A stretch of 64,000 bases of DNA from Nocardiopsis eucommiae. GTDB taxonomy: Bacteria > Actinomycetota > Actinomycetes > Streptosporangiales > Streptosporangiaceae. Position numbers and translations under genes: made by a program. Positions within the stretch are counted from its first letter, which is position 1. Every line of letters starts with the position of its first letter. This document shows positions 8,216-17,395 of this stretch, piece after piece. Location of the stretch: assembly GCA_018388625.1 (NCBI GenBank), contig CP074402.1, positions 2,232,001 through 2,296,000 of the forward strand, given 5' to 3'. The notes below the pieces were generated by a model. That model did not search any database, was not told the DNA's origin, and saw only the letters and a list, made by a program, of their open reading frames with translations.

Positions 8216-8884
8216 TCAGCTCTCGGTCGGCGGTTCCTCACCGAGGAAGAAGGCCGTGGTCCGGTCCCGCGCCGCTTCGGCGTCGGGCCGCGGCGTCCCG
8301 ATCGTCACGCTGCACTCCGCCCAGCGGGCACTGCTCGCCGTGACGAAACGGCGGCCCTCGTCCGTGGCCTCCCACCCCTCGGCCTCCTGGGGCATGTTCG
8401 TGCCCGTGCGCAGGTACTGCGCCAGTCCGAGCAGGGCCAGGTCCCAGCCCACACCGGTGGCCCCCGGACCGAACTGCCGCCAGAACTGGGCCTCCATGTC
8501 CGCGTACGCGCTGTGTTCGAGGGTCAGCCGCGCCTCGTCGCCGTCGGGGTCCACCCGGACCGCGATCCAGCTGACGCCGCCGCCGAACTCCCAGGTGGCG
8601 GTGAAGGAACGCGGTGGCTGACAGGTCTCGATGGTCCCGTTGGCGTTGCCCTCCACCTGGTAGTGGCCGCCCTGGCGCAGGTCGCCCGTGACCGGTGCGA
8701 ACCAGCGGGGGAGCCGTTCGGTGGAGGTGCACGCGTCCCACAGGTCCTCGACCGTGGTGGCGTAGCGCTGGCTGATGGTGGACACCAGCGTCGGCTGTCG
8801 GTCGCGTTCCCCGGTGTCCAGTCTGCGGGAGACCGCCTCGATCTGTCCGTCCACGTCGACGGGTGTGCGCTCACTCATGGTCAC
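8216..8884 (-). CDS. SRPBCC (AHSA1/START-like) domain protein
   Basis: 222 residues with the START/Bet v1-like pattern: TTVEDLWDACTSTERLPRWF (helix 1), GDLRQGGHYQVEGNANGTI (beta strands) and FTATWEFGGGVSWIAVRV. It probably binds a hydrophobic ligand in a helix-grip cavity in the cytoplasm. Its ATG overlaps the TGA of the ArsR gene by four bases, so the two are translated from one mRNA; this ArsR-AHSA1 pairing is frequent in actinomycetes. Confidence 0.87.
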   Translation of the reverse strand: MTMSERTPVDVDGQIEAVSRRLDTGERDRQPTLVSTISQRYATTVEDLWDACTSTERLPRWFAPVTGDLRQGGHYQVEGNANGTIETCQPPRSFTATWEFGGGVSWIAVRVDPDGDEARLTLEHSAYADMEAQFWRQFGPGATGVGWDLALLGLAQYLRTGTNMPQEAEGWEATDEGRRFVTASSARWAECSVTIGTPRPDAEAARDRTTAFFLGEEPPTES

Positions 8885-9216
8885 TCCTGGGTGCGTCGTT
8901 GTCGCTTTCCCCGCGCGATCTCGGTCTCCAGGGCCGCGAGGCGCGGCACCCAGAAACGGCGGAACGGATCCAGCCAGTCATCCACGGGCCGCAGCGCCTC
9001 GGCGTCGACCGAGTACAGCCGCCGGGTGCCTTCGGCGCGCACGGTGGCGAAGCCGTGGTCCCGCAGGACCCGCAGGTGCTGGGAGACGGCGGGCTGGCTG
9101 ATGCCGAACTCCTCGCGGACCACCGTGGTGAGTTCGCCGGAGCTCAGCTCCCCGTCGGAGAGCAGCTCGAGGAGCCGCCGTCTGACCGGGTCACCGAGGA
9201 CGTCGAAGGCATGCAT
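8881..9216 (-). CDS. ArsR-family winged-helix regulator
   Basis: 111 residues. LGDPVRRRLLELLSDGELSSGEL, then FGISQPAVSQHLRVLRDHGF (recognition helix) and VRAEGTRRLYSVDAEALRPV (beta wing) are the full ArsR pattern. The DP-RRR..L start and the C-terminal DDWLDPFRRFW resemble AHSA1-linked, non-metal ArsR repressors; no CxC metal site is visible. A 14-bp palindrome lies 21 bases upstream of its start. Confidence 0.9.
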   Translation of the reverse strand: MHAFDVLGDPVRRRLLELLSDGELSSGELTTVVREEFGISQPAVSQHLRVLRDHGFATVRAEGTRRLYSVDAEALRPVDDWLDPFRRFWVPRLAALETEIARGKRQRRTQE

Positions 9217-9236
9217 GACCAGAGTATATCAATCTA

Positions 9237-9250
9237 CACTTATATAAGTG
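9237..9250. promoter_or_regulatory. Candidate ArsR operator (perfect palindrome)
   Basis: CACTTATATAAGTG is a perfect 14-bp palindrome in an AT-rich island upstream of the ArsR start (minus strand), fitting an autoregulatory operator over the promoter. Confidence 0.55.
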
Positions 9251-9281
9251 GATGCTGAGGTAAAGTCCGTGGGAACGACGA

Positions 9282-9312
9282 GGCCCCGCGCGCCGTCGCG
9301 GCGCGCGGGGCC
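9282..9312 (-). terminator. Terminator of the P450 pair
   Basis: 13-bp perfect stem GGCCCCGCGCGCC / GGCGCGCGGGGCC with a 5-base loop, 17 bases past the CYP154-like stop on the minus strand. Confidence 0.75.
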
Positions 9313-9328
9313 CTGTGGTGTGCCCGGA

Positions 9329-10531
9329 TCAGCCCAGGACGACCGGCAGACGGTCCAGGCCGCTGGAGACGATCGACGCCGTCTCGGGGAACTCCTCGCC
9401 CTCAGCCAGGCGGAGGTTCGGGAACCGGGTGAACAGCTGCTCCAGCGCCGTGATCCCCTCCAGCCGGGCCAGCCCCGCGCCCAGGCAGAAGTGGGGGCCG
9501 TGCGAGAAGGCCAGGTGGGAGTTCTGGGCGCGGCGCAGGTCGAAGACGTGCGCGTCCTTCCCGTGCTGGGCCTCGTCCCGCCCGGCGGCGCCGAAGCCCA
9601 TCAGCAGGGCCTCGCCCTTGGGCACGTCGACGCCGCCGAGGGTGACGTCCTCCGCCGTGTAGCGCAGCGGCAGGTACTGCACGCTCGCGTCCCAGCGCAG
9701 GGTCTCCTCCACGGCGTCGGCCCAGGTCGCCTCGCCGCCGCGGATCAGGGCGAGCTGGTCCGGGTGGGTGAGCAGGGCGTGGACCGCGTTGCCGATGAGG
9801 TTCATCGTGGTCTCGTAGCCCGCGCCGATCATGAGGATCAGGGTCCACACGAGTTCGCTCTGCGACAGCCGCTCGTCTCCCTCGGCGCGCGCCTCGAAGA
9901 GGGCGCTGGTGAGGTCGTCGCCCGGGTTCTTCGCCTTCTCCTCGGCCAGGTCGCTCAGGAAGCTCTGGAGGTCCATGTTGGTCTGGGCTGCGACCTCCGG
10001 GGTGATGGTGGCGTCGAAGACCCGGTGGATCAGCGTGTGCAGGGTGTCGCGGTACTCCTCTCCCACGCCGAAGAGCTCGGAGATCACCGTCATCGGCAGG
10101 GGCAGCGCCAGGCCCGCCCGGAGGTCGACCGGTCCCGGCCCGGCGGCCTCGGCGGCGTCCAGGAGTTCCGTGGTGATCGCCTCGACGCGCGGGCGCAGCG
10201 CCTCCACACGACGCGGGGTGAACGCCTGGGACACCAGGGCACGCAGCCGCCGGTGCTTGTCCCCGTCCGCGGTGAGCATGTTGTCCGGGGCCACCCAGGA
10301 GATGAGCGGCCAGTCCATGGGGATCTCGCCCTCGGCCCAGGGGCGCCAGTGCCGCGCCTCCTTGCGCACACCCGGGTGGGCGAGCGCCTCCATGAGCACC
10401 TCGTGCCCGGTCAGCGCCCGAACAACCACGCCACCAACGATCTCAACTTCGACGACGGGGCCTCGGGAACGGAGCTCTGTGGTCTGTCGGTGGAGGTCGT
10501 AGGGGTGGAGGACGGGGATGTCTGTTGCCAT
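9329..10531 (-). CDS. Cytochrome P450, CYP154-like
   Basis: 400 residues, full length. The I-helix oxygen-binding region is LMIGAGYETTMN, the K-helix EXXR is EETLR, and the haem-thiolate loop FSHGPHFCLGAGLAR carries the axial Cys. The N-terminal run EIPMDWPLISWVAPDNM followed by ADGDKHRRLR is characteristic of CYP154 members. It would need ferredoxin and ferredoxin reductase, neither of which is in the window. Upstream and co-directional lies a CYP157-like gene. The ATG at 10531 is preceded by a weak purine stretch. Confidence 0.92.
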   Translation of the reverse strand: MATDIPVLHPYDLHRQTTELRSRGPVVEVEIVGGVVVRALTGHEVLMEALAHPGVRKEARHWRPWAEGEIPMDWPLISWVAPDNMLTADGDKHRRLRALVSQAFTPRRVEALRPRVEAITTELLDAAEAAGPGPVDLRAGLALPLPMTVISELFGVGEEYRDTLHTLIHRVFDATITPEVAAQTNMDLQSFLSDLAEEKAKNPGDDLTSALFEARAEGDERLSQSELVWTLILMIGAGYETTMNLIGNAVHALLTHPDQLALIRGGEATWADAVEETLRWDASVQYLPLRYTAEDVTLGGVDVPKGEALLMGFGAAGRDEAQHGKDAHVFDLRRAQNSHLAFSHGPHFCLGAGLARLEGITALEQLFTRFPNLRLAEGEEFPETASIVSSGLDRLPVVLG

Positions 10532-11745
10532 GGAGGTGTCGTGCCTTTCGGGGAGGCGGGGGTGAACGTGACCGGCAGCTGCGAGAGCGCCAGAGCGAAG
10601 GGGGCGGGTCGTCGTAGGACCTCCTCCTTGCTCGTCCTGAGGTCGGGGAGGCGCTTGGTGAGGCTCTCCACGCCGACTTGGGCGATAGCGTACGCGAACC
10701 CCTGTGCCGGGCACCGGTGCGGGCCGACCCCGAAGGCCAGGTGTGCGCGGTTGCCCGACTCGATGTCCGGACCCTCCCCGGCCATGGTGGCGTGCGCGGC
10801 CGCGTACCCGAGCAGGATCGGCTCACCGGCCCTGATCACCGTGCCGGTACTGACCCGCACGTCCTTCACCGGGTAGAGGACGGGGTAGTTGTTGACCGGG
10901 GGTCGACCCAGAGCAGCTGGTCGATCGCCTCGCTGATCCCCACGCGGGCGCCCCGGAACGCCTGCCGGACCTCGTCGTCGACCAGCAGCGTGTGGGTGGT
11001 CCCGGAGATGAGGTTGGCGGTGGGTTCGGCCCCGGCCCCGATCGTCACCACCAGCTGGTGGAGCAGTTCCTCGTCGCTGAGCCCCGAGCGGTGCTGGAGC
11101 AGCCAGGAGGTGACGTCCTCGCCGGGCTGGGCGTGCTTGGCCGAGATCGCGTCGGACAGCGCCCGCTCGTACTCGCCGTTGGACCGGACGACGTCGATCC
11201 CGTCCCACAGGGCGCTGAGGGAGTTCAGGACGCGCTCTCCGATGTCGCGTGAGAAGCCGAAGACCTCGCACAGGACGAGGAGGGGAGCAGGCGCGCGTAC
11301 TCGGAGACGAGCTCGGCCTCACCGCGCTGGCAGAAGGCGTCGATGAGGATGTCCGCGTGCTTGCGGGTGATCTCCCCGATCCGGCTCTCCGGGACGCGGC
11401 CCAGGGAGTCGATCACCGAGCGCTTCAGGCGGGCGTGCTCGTCGCCGTCGGAGAACAGGAGGTTGGGGCGGTGCATCATCATCGCCACGACCGGGGCGTC
11501 GTCGGGGATGCGGCCCTCGCGCCAGTCGAGCCACAGGCGTGAGTCGCGGCGGAAGGTACGGGTGTCCCGGCACCACGCGGTGATCAGCGCGTAGTCGGCG
11601 ACGACCCAGGCCTTGATCCCGGGGAAGATCTCGGCGGGGAACACGGGGCCGTGTTCCTTGACCATGCGCCGGTTGACCGTGTGCGGGTCGGCGGTGAATT
11701 CAGCGGAGTGCAGCTCCGCGTACGGGCATCGGGGGCCACGGGCAT
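10411..11745 (-). CDS. Cytochrome P450, CYP157-like (EXXR-less), with three frame breaks
   Basis: Start ATG at 11745. Blocks in order: YAELHSAEF and MVKEHGPVFPAEIF; RPNLLFSDGDEHARLKRSV (C-helix WxxxR analogue); the I-helix IGAGAEPTANLIS; a K-helix reading AIDQLLWVDPP, which has DQLLW where EXXR is expected; and the haem loop FGVGPHRCPAQGFAYA with the axial Cys. Loss of EXXR is the known hallmark of the CYP157 family. Single bases are missing near 11727, 11285 and 10905 (C runs). The visible stop at 10411 lies inside the downstream P450; the natural end is probably near 10540. Confidence 0.78.
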
Positions 11746-12031
11746 CCTGTCCTGGGAGGCGACGAAGCGCCCAGTCTAATGAAACTTTGGGTTCTTTTTA
11801 CACCTTGCGTCACTACTGAATCTCTTGCCCCACGGGCATTTCGGATGGCATTTCGGAGGGAGCCCTGCTCAGGGCTGCCCGGGCTCCGGGTTCGGACACC
11901 GGGTGCGAAATCGGGCGAGGGTGCGCTGACCAGCGCGGCCGCGTCCGGACACGGATCGCGTACCTGGCCCAGCCCGGGGCGCGTGCCGAGCTCCGTGGGG
12001 GTGGTCGGGTCCTCGCTCCGGCCCTCGAACC
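11746..12031. promoter_or_regulatory. Promoter interval upstream of the P450 pair
   Basis: The first 75 bases next to the P450 start are distinctly AT-richer than the surroundings (AAACTTTGGGTTCTTTTTAC at 11781-11800) and likely hold its promoter. A tandem GGCATTTCGGA pair occurs near 11838-11860. No gene is supported in the rest. Confidence 0.4.
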
Positions 12032-13101
12032 TCAGGGGTGCGCCACGAGCACGGCCCCGTGGAACCCGTCCGGGCCCAGCGTGGACATCGCGTCGAGTGA
12101 GGGGTCCGGAACGGGCAGCAGGTGCGCGTCCACCCAGGTGTCTCCCGTCGCGGCGTTGGTCCAAGGGTCCTCGACCACCACGGCCCCCGGCACCGCTCCG
12201 TGGCAGAGCACCCAGTGCGGCACGTCGAACCCCTGCATGGTGGCCGACGAGAGCAGCAGGAGGACCTGAGCGCCCCCGGTCACGGCCGCGCGCAGCTCGT
12301 CCGGGGACAGGCGGCGGGGGTCGACCGGGAGTCCGGCCCGGGCCGCGTCCGCCCGGGAACGGCGCTGGAGGACGGCGCGCCACTCCCGCTCGTCCCCGGA
12401 GTAGGAGTCGAGCAGCACGGGCTCGTCGGTGTCCAGGCGCACCGTGACGGCCGCGTCCGGCCACGCGCGGTGCACGGCCAGGCCCAGACCCACGGGTTCG
12501 CAGGCGGGGAAGTTGGTGGCGTCGCGCCACAGGGCCAACTCCTCCGCGCGGTCCAGGGACCCGGCGGGCACCGCCCCGGCCCGGACACCGGCGGTGAGCG
12601 CGGTGACGGCACCACAGGTGAAGTGGGTGGTCTGCCGGTAGTACGGGGGCTCGACCACCTCGGCGTCCGCCAGCCAGCGCACGTGCCCGGCGGGTGGCTG
12701 GCCGGGGTCGTCCACCTGACCGCGCGGGGCGTCCAGCGCGGTGAAACCGAGGTCCTCCGCCTGCTCGGGGTTCACGGTCCAGCCCTCCCACTTGACCTGG
12801 GAGAGCCCTCGCTCGCGCGCGAACGCGACGACCGCCCGGACCGTGCGGGGCCCGTCCCCGACGACGTCGACGATCTTCGCGTACGCCGCGCCGGGCCGGG
12901 ACGTCACCAGGGCGGCCCCGGCCCAGGCGCCCGGTGCCGCTCCGGTGACGGCCACGACCACGGGGAGTGGGTCGAGCGGTCGGGAGCCGCCCAGCGTTCA
13001 CGCACCTGAGCGGGGAGGATCGGAGGCAGCTCCGGGGGCGGCGCGGCGGGCTCGAACGGGACGATGACACGGTCCTCGGACGGGACCTCGTGGGAGTGCA
13101 T
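12032..13101 (-). CDS. GNAT-like/peptidase C39-family two-domain protein
   Basis: About 356 residues. The N-terminal 150 residues, VVVAVTGAAPGAWAGAALV ... GPRTVRAVVAFARERGLSQVKWE, resemble an acetyltransferase (GNAT) strand-helix order. The C-terminal part begins YYRQTTHFTCGAVTALTA, whose TCGA carries the Cys of a papain-like C39 fold; WVLCHGAVPGAVVVEDPWT supplies the His and Asp region. One C is missing near 12960. The gene follows the iron-siderophore importer on the same strand (56-base gap). Whether it processes a peptide siderophore is inference from position only. Confidence 0.75.
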
Positions 13102-13156
13102 ACGGTGCTCCGGGTGTTCACGGGGGTGGACGGCACGGGTGCGGCGCCGTCGCCGT

Positions 13157-14106
13157 TCATGCGCGCGAGCGGCGCAGGATCCAGATCAGGTAGGGGCCGC
13201 CGACCAGGGCGATCATGAGCCCGGCCGGGACCTGTGCGGGCGCGATCAGGGTGCGGCCCAGGGTGTCGGCGACGCACACGAGGAGCCCGCCGGAGAGCAT
13301 CGCGACCGGAACGCTGCGGGCGTGCCTGGCCCCGACCAGGGAACGGGCCAGGTGGGGCGCCACCAGACCGACGAAGCCGACCACCCCCACCGCGACCACG
13401 CTGACGGCGGCCAGGACGGCGGCGAGCGCCAGCAGCGCCAACCGGGTCCGGCCCACCCGCATACCCAGGATGCGCGGGGTGTCCTCGTCCACGGCCAGCA
13501 GGTCCAGGTGGCGGCTCAGCCCGAGGACCAGGGGTGTCGCCACGAGGAGGACCACGGCGACGGGCAGCACGTCGGGCAGGGTCCGGCCGTAGGTCGTCCC
13601 GGACAGCCACGTGAAGATCCGCGGCGTCTGCCAGGGGTCGGCGCGCAGCAGGAGGAACGTGGTGACCGCGGTCAGGCTGTACCCGCACCCGATGCCGACC
13701 AGGACGAAGCGGTCCGGGCGCAGTCCACCTCGCCAGGCCAGGGCACAGATCAGCGCGAAGGTGGCCAGGCCCGTGAGCACGGCCATGGTGGTCAGGGATC
13801 CGACCCCTCCCGCAGGGTGGGTGGTCACGACGATCACCGCGCCCAGGCCCGCGCCGGCCGTGATGCCCAGCAGTCCCGGCTCCGCGAGGGGTTGCGCACG
13901 GTGCCCTGGACGACGCTCCCGGCCAGGGCGAGCGCCGCTCCGGCGAGAAGGGCGGCGGCGACACGGGGAACGCGATCGTCGAGGGCCCGTGCGACCAGTT
14001 CCGGGGCGGCCCCCTGGAACCAGAGCAGGAGGTCCCCGGTCCGCAGCCACAGGCTGCCAGCGAGGACCCCGACCAGCGCCGACACGACCAGCAGCACGGC
14101 GGTCAC
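13157..14106 (-). CDS. FecCD-family iron-siderophore ABC permease (second subunit)
   Basis: About 317 residues, polytopic membrane protein. GSVVQGTVRNPL is the 'GxxxQxxxRNPLA.P..LG' signature of FecCD permeases; later GFVGLVAPHLARSLVGARH is the cytoplasmic coupling region that contacts the ATPase, and LGRTLIAPAQVPAGLMIALVG ends the fold. One C is missing near 13881. The GTG start overlaps the TGA of the first permease, so the two subunits are translationally coupled and form a heterodimer. Confidence 0.88.
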
Positions 14107-15276
14107 GAGCAGGACGCCGAGGAACCTCCGGGGGAGCGCGGACCGGATCCCGTGCCCGGAGGGCGGCGGAGCGGACCCGCGTCACGCAGACGCAGCGCCA
14201 GCACGACGATGAGGAGGCCGCCCAGCAGCGCCGTGGGCACCCCCGTGGGGATGGACGCGGCTCCTTCGGCGCCCAGGAGGGCGCGCAGGGACGCGTCCGC
14301 GAGCAGGATCAGGACGGCGCCGAGCAGCCCGGAGACGGCCACCAGGAACAGGTGCCGGTGCAGGGCGGGGACGCGGGCGGCGATCAGCCGCGCCAGCACG
14401 GGGGCGCCCAGCCCGATGAACGCGATCGGTCCGGCGAGCGTCACCGACACCCCGGTGAGGACCACGGCGCAGAGCACCGCCGTGATCCGGGTGGAGCGCA
14501 CCGGGACGCCGAGCGAGGACGCGGTGTCCTCGCCCAGGCCGAGCACGTCCAGGCGGCGGCTCAGCAGGAGCGCCACCACCAGCACCGCGACGATCAGCGG
14601 CAGCGCGCGCAGCGACGCGTCGATGTTGAGCTGGGCGAGGGATCCGCTGCCCCACGCGAAGAGCCCGGTGGTGTTGTCCTTGAACAGGATCAGCAGCATG
14701 CCGGTGGCCGCGTCCAGGGCCATCGCCAGCGCCGAACCGGCCAGCACCAGCCGCGTGGTGGCGGTCCCCCCGGCGCTTCCGGCGAGCGCCAGCACGAGCG
14801 CGGCGGCCAGCAGACCGCCGCCGAAGGCCACCAGCCCCGAGGCCCAGAGCGGGACGGCGAGACCGAACGCGGCGACCAGGGTGAGCGAGAAGTAGGAACC
14901 CGCCGTGACGGCGAGCGTGTCGGGGAGGCGAGCGGGTTGCGTGTGACGGACTGGAGGAGCGCCCCGGCCACGCCCAGGGCGAAGCCCACGGCCACTCCGG
15001 CGAGGAGGCGGGGGAGCCGCGAGCCCTCCAGCACGTGGCCGACCGGCACCCCGCTGACCTCCTCCCGGTCACCCGCGAGGAACCGGACGAGGTCCCACCA
15101 GCCCACGCCGGACGTGCCCTGCGTGAGGTGCCACAGGCCCAGCGCGCAGATCGCGGTGGCCAGGACCGCGACCACCGCCGCCCCCGCGGCCGCACCGCGT
15201 GGGCCGGTTGCCGCGCCACGGGGGCCGGGGCCCGGCCGTGCGACCGGCCGGACCCCGGGGAACGCGGGTCGCTCAT
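14103..15276 (-). CDS. FecCD-family iron-siderophore ABC permease (first subunit)
   Basis: About 391 residues with an N-terminal cytoplasmic extension before the first membrane helix (AAVVAVLATAICALGLWHL). LLQSVTRNPLASPDTLAVTAGS is split at 14932 where one C is missing; a second C is missing near 15257 close to the start. The coupling loop reads GPIAFIGLGAPVLARLI, and the protein ends overlapping the next permease. Its ATG overlaps the stop of the binding protein (ATGA). Imports ferric siderophore across the membrane together with the 13157-14106 subunit. Confidence 0.87.
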
Positions 15277-16328
15277 TCCTGGGTGAGGGAGTCGACGAAG
15301 GCGTCGATCGCCTGCGCGGTGGAACGCGGGCCGCCCGCGCCCCAGACGCGCGGCGGGAAGGCGTGCGCCCGCTCCTCCTGCACGGCCGGGAGCGAGGTCC
15401 AGATCGGGTTCTTCTCCAGCTCCTCCACGTAGCCGCCGACACCCTCGTCGTTGGCGTAGAAGAGGTTGGCCTCGCCCACGGCGGTCAGGCCCTCGACGTC
15501 GGTCTGCGCGAGCCCGTAGGAGGGGTCGACGCCGCCGTCACCGTAGGCGTCGTTGATGTCGTCGGTCCAGGCGGAGGTCATCCCGAGCTCCTCGCCGAGC
15601 GCCGTGAACAGGGCGCCCTGACCGTAGGGGCGGATGGTGAGGTTGCCGCCCTGGAGCCAACCGTCGAAGAAGAGGAAGTCGGTGGTGGGCAGGTCGACGT
15701 CGGCCACCTGCTCGCGGGCCCCGGTCAGGTGGTCCTCGAACTCCCGCACCACCTGGTCGGCGCGTTCGGTGCGCCCGGTCGCGGCACCGATCTGCTCGAA
15801 GACGTCGAGCATGTTGCCGACGGGGTCGGCCGGGTCGGCGCCCCGGGTGACGAGGACGGGCACGCCGCGCTCCTCCAGCCGGGCGATGATCTCGTCGTCG
15901 GGTCCGGCGGCCTCCACGATGACCAGGTCGGGGTCCTGCGCGTAGAGGGTGTCGAGGTCGGGCTCCTCGCGGTTGCCGACGTCCGTCACGCCCTCGGGCA
16001 GTTCCTCCGCGCTCACCCAGGTGCGGTAGCCCTCGGGGTCCGCGACGGCCACCGGGGTGACGCACAGCGTGAGGGCGTCCTCGACCTGCTGCCACTCCAG
16101 GACCGCGATGCGTGCGGCGGGCTGGTCGAGTTCCACCTCGCGGCCGACCCCGTCGGTGAGCGTCACCGGGTCGGTCGAGGTGGAGGTGGTGTCCGCGGCG
16201 CAGTCCTCCGAAGGGGGTGCGGCGACAGCCTCGGGCTCGGTCTCGTCGACACTCGTGGTGCCGCACCCCGACGCGATCAGGGCGACGGCCACGGCGGTGA
16301 GGGTCGCGAGTCTGCGGGCACTGGTCAT
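15273..16328 (-). CDS. Iron-siderophore ABC transporter substrate-binding lipoprotein
   Basis: 351 residues. N-terminal signal peptide with lipobox LIASGC (Cys22), then two periplasmic-binding lobes of class III: RIAVLEWQQVEDALTL, DLDTLYAQDPDLVIVEA, VLVTRGADPADPVGNMLDVF. It would be anchored outside the membrane and hand the ferric siderophore to the permease pair. The gene order ATPase-binding protein-permease-permease is on one strand, with the ATPase gene 89 bases upstream. Confidence 0.92.
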   Translation of the reverse strand: MTSARRLATLTAVAVALIASGCGTTSVDETEPEAVAAPPSEDCAADTTSTSTDPVTLTDGVGREVELDQPAARIAVLEWQQVEDALTLCVTPVAVADPEGYRTWVSAEELPEGVTDVGNREEPDLDTLYAQDPDLVIVEAAGPDDEIIARLEERGVPVLVTRGADPADPVGNMLDVFEQIGAATGRTERADQVVREFEDHLTGAREQVADVDLPTTDFLFFDGWLQGGNLTIRPYGQGALFTALGEELGMTSAWTDDINDAYGDGGVDPSYGLAQTDVEGLTAVGEANLFYANDEGVGGYVEELEKNPIWTSLPAVQEERAHAFPPRVWGAGGPRSTAQAIDAFVDSLTQE

Positions 16329-16417
16329 GGTGGGTTCTCTCTGCTCTGTACTGCTCTGGGGACTTCGGGGCGGGGGGCGGGGGCGAGGATCAGGGGGCGC
16401 GGTGTCCGGAGGAGGGG

Positions 16418-17230
16418 CTACCGGTGGGCCGGGTGGCGCCCCACGGGGTCCATGCGGAGCCGACCGGTGGCCGGGTCCGCCGTGACCTCGATCCGGATGC
16501 CGTACACCGCGCTGAGGTTGTCTGTGGTGAGCACCTCGGACGGCGGTCCGTCGGCGTGCGCCCGACCGGAGCTCAACAGCAGCACCCGGTCCGCGACGCG
16601 CGCGGCGTGGTCCAGGTCGTGCAGCACGACCCCCACCGCGACTCCGTGGTCCTCGACCAGGTCGCGGATCAGGTCGAGGGTCTCGACCTGGTACCGCAGG
16701 TCCAGGTGGTTGGTGGGTTCGTCCAGCAGGACCACGCCGGTGTCCTGGGACAGACAGGCGGCCAGCCAGACGCGCTGCATCTCCCCGCCGGACAGCCGTC
16801 CGGCGGCGCGGTCGGCCATGTCCCGCACCCCGGTGACGCGCATCGCGCGCTCGATCGCCTCCCGGTCCTCGGCGGTCGGTCCCGCGAACCCGCGCCGGTG
16901 GGGGTGTCGGCCGAAGGCGACGACCTCGCCCACGGTCAGCCCCTCCGGAGTGGGCCGGGACTGGGCGAACAGCGTGACCTCACGGGCGAACCGGCGTGCG
17001 CTGAGCAGGGACACCGGGCGGTCCGGCGAACCGTCGCGGCCACCGAGCGTCACCTCGCCGCCGTCGACCCGGTGGAGCCGCGCGAGGGCGCGCAGGAGGG
17101 TGGACTTGCCGCTGCCGTTCGGTCCCACCAGGGCGGTGACCCGTCCGGCCGTCATCGTCAGCGAGGCTCCGTGGACGACGGTGGTCCCGCCGTGGCTGAG
17201 GACGAGCCGGTCCCCGTGCAGGGAGCTCAC
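16418..17230 (-). CDS. Iron-siderophore ABC transporter ATPase (FecE/FepC type)
   Basis: 270 residues, intact. Walker A GPNGSGKST, signature LSGGEMQ, Walker B VVLLDEPTNHLDL and the switch His in VLHDLDHA are all present. VAFGRHPHRRGF is the characteristic 'GR.PH' segment of FecE/FhuC ATPases. It is the first gene of the operon; an iron box lies 80 bases upstream of its start. Confidence 0.93.
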   Translation of the reverse strand: MSSLHGDRLVLSHGGTTVVHGASLTMTAGRVTALVGPNGSGKSTLLRALARLHRVDGGEVTLGGRDGSPDRPVSLLSARRFAREVTLFAQSRPTPEGLTVGEVVAFGRHPHRRGFAGPTAEDREAIERAMRVTGVRDMADRAAGRLSGGEMQRVWLAACLSQDTGVVLLDEPTNHLDLRYQVETLDLIRDLVEDHGVAVGVVLHDLDHAARVADRVLLLSSGRAHADGPPSEVLTTDNLSAVYGIRIEVTADPATGRLRMDPVGRHPAHR

Positions 17231-17309
17231 GGGCGGCGCGGCGCTCGGCGCGCCACCCGCCCGTGGGGTGCGACGGAGCCGCCGTGAGCAGGGGTGACAC
17301 CAGGGGAAG

Positions 17310-17328
17310 TTAGGTTAGCCTTCACTCA
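17310..17328. promoter_or_regulatory. Iron box (DmdR1/IdeR-type), importer 1
   Basis: TTAGGTTAGCCTTCACTCA: the left half matches the actinobacterial iron box TTAGGTTAG exactly; the right half is degenerate. It lies upstream of the importer ATPase on the minus strand, so iron-dependent repression is expected. Confidence 0.7.
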
Positions 17329-17395
17329 CTCAGAATAAGTTCGGCGGCGTCCTGGCTGCAATCAGGACTTCCGGACAACCGATACGGAGAACCGG

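Noticed and set aside
11838..11860. Tandem GGCATTTCGGA repeat in the P450 upstream region
   Set aside because: Only two short copies, not at a useful promoter distance; probably chance.
11700..13964. Very long minus-strand frame through the C39 and permease genes
   Set aside because: Composition is that of a shadow frame (Arg/Gly/Pro); the real proteins lie in other frames.
13611..17297. 1228-codon plus-strand open frame across the iron importer
   Set aside because: Antisense shadow of four well-supported transporter genes; no domain pattern of its own.
17310..17328. Assigning the AraC gene at 17396 to the iron-box promoter
   Set aside because: The AraC gene lies upstream of and in the same direction as the box; its own start is at 18241, far away, so it is not driven by that promoter.
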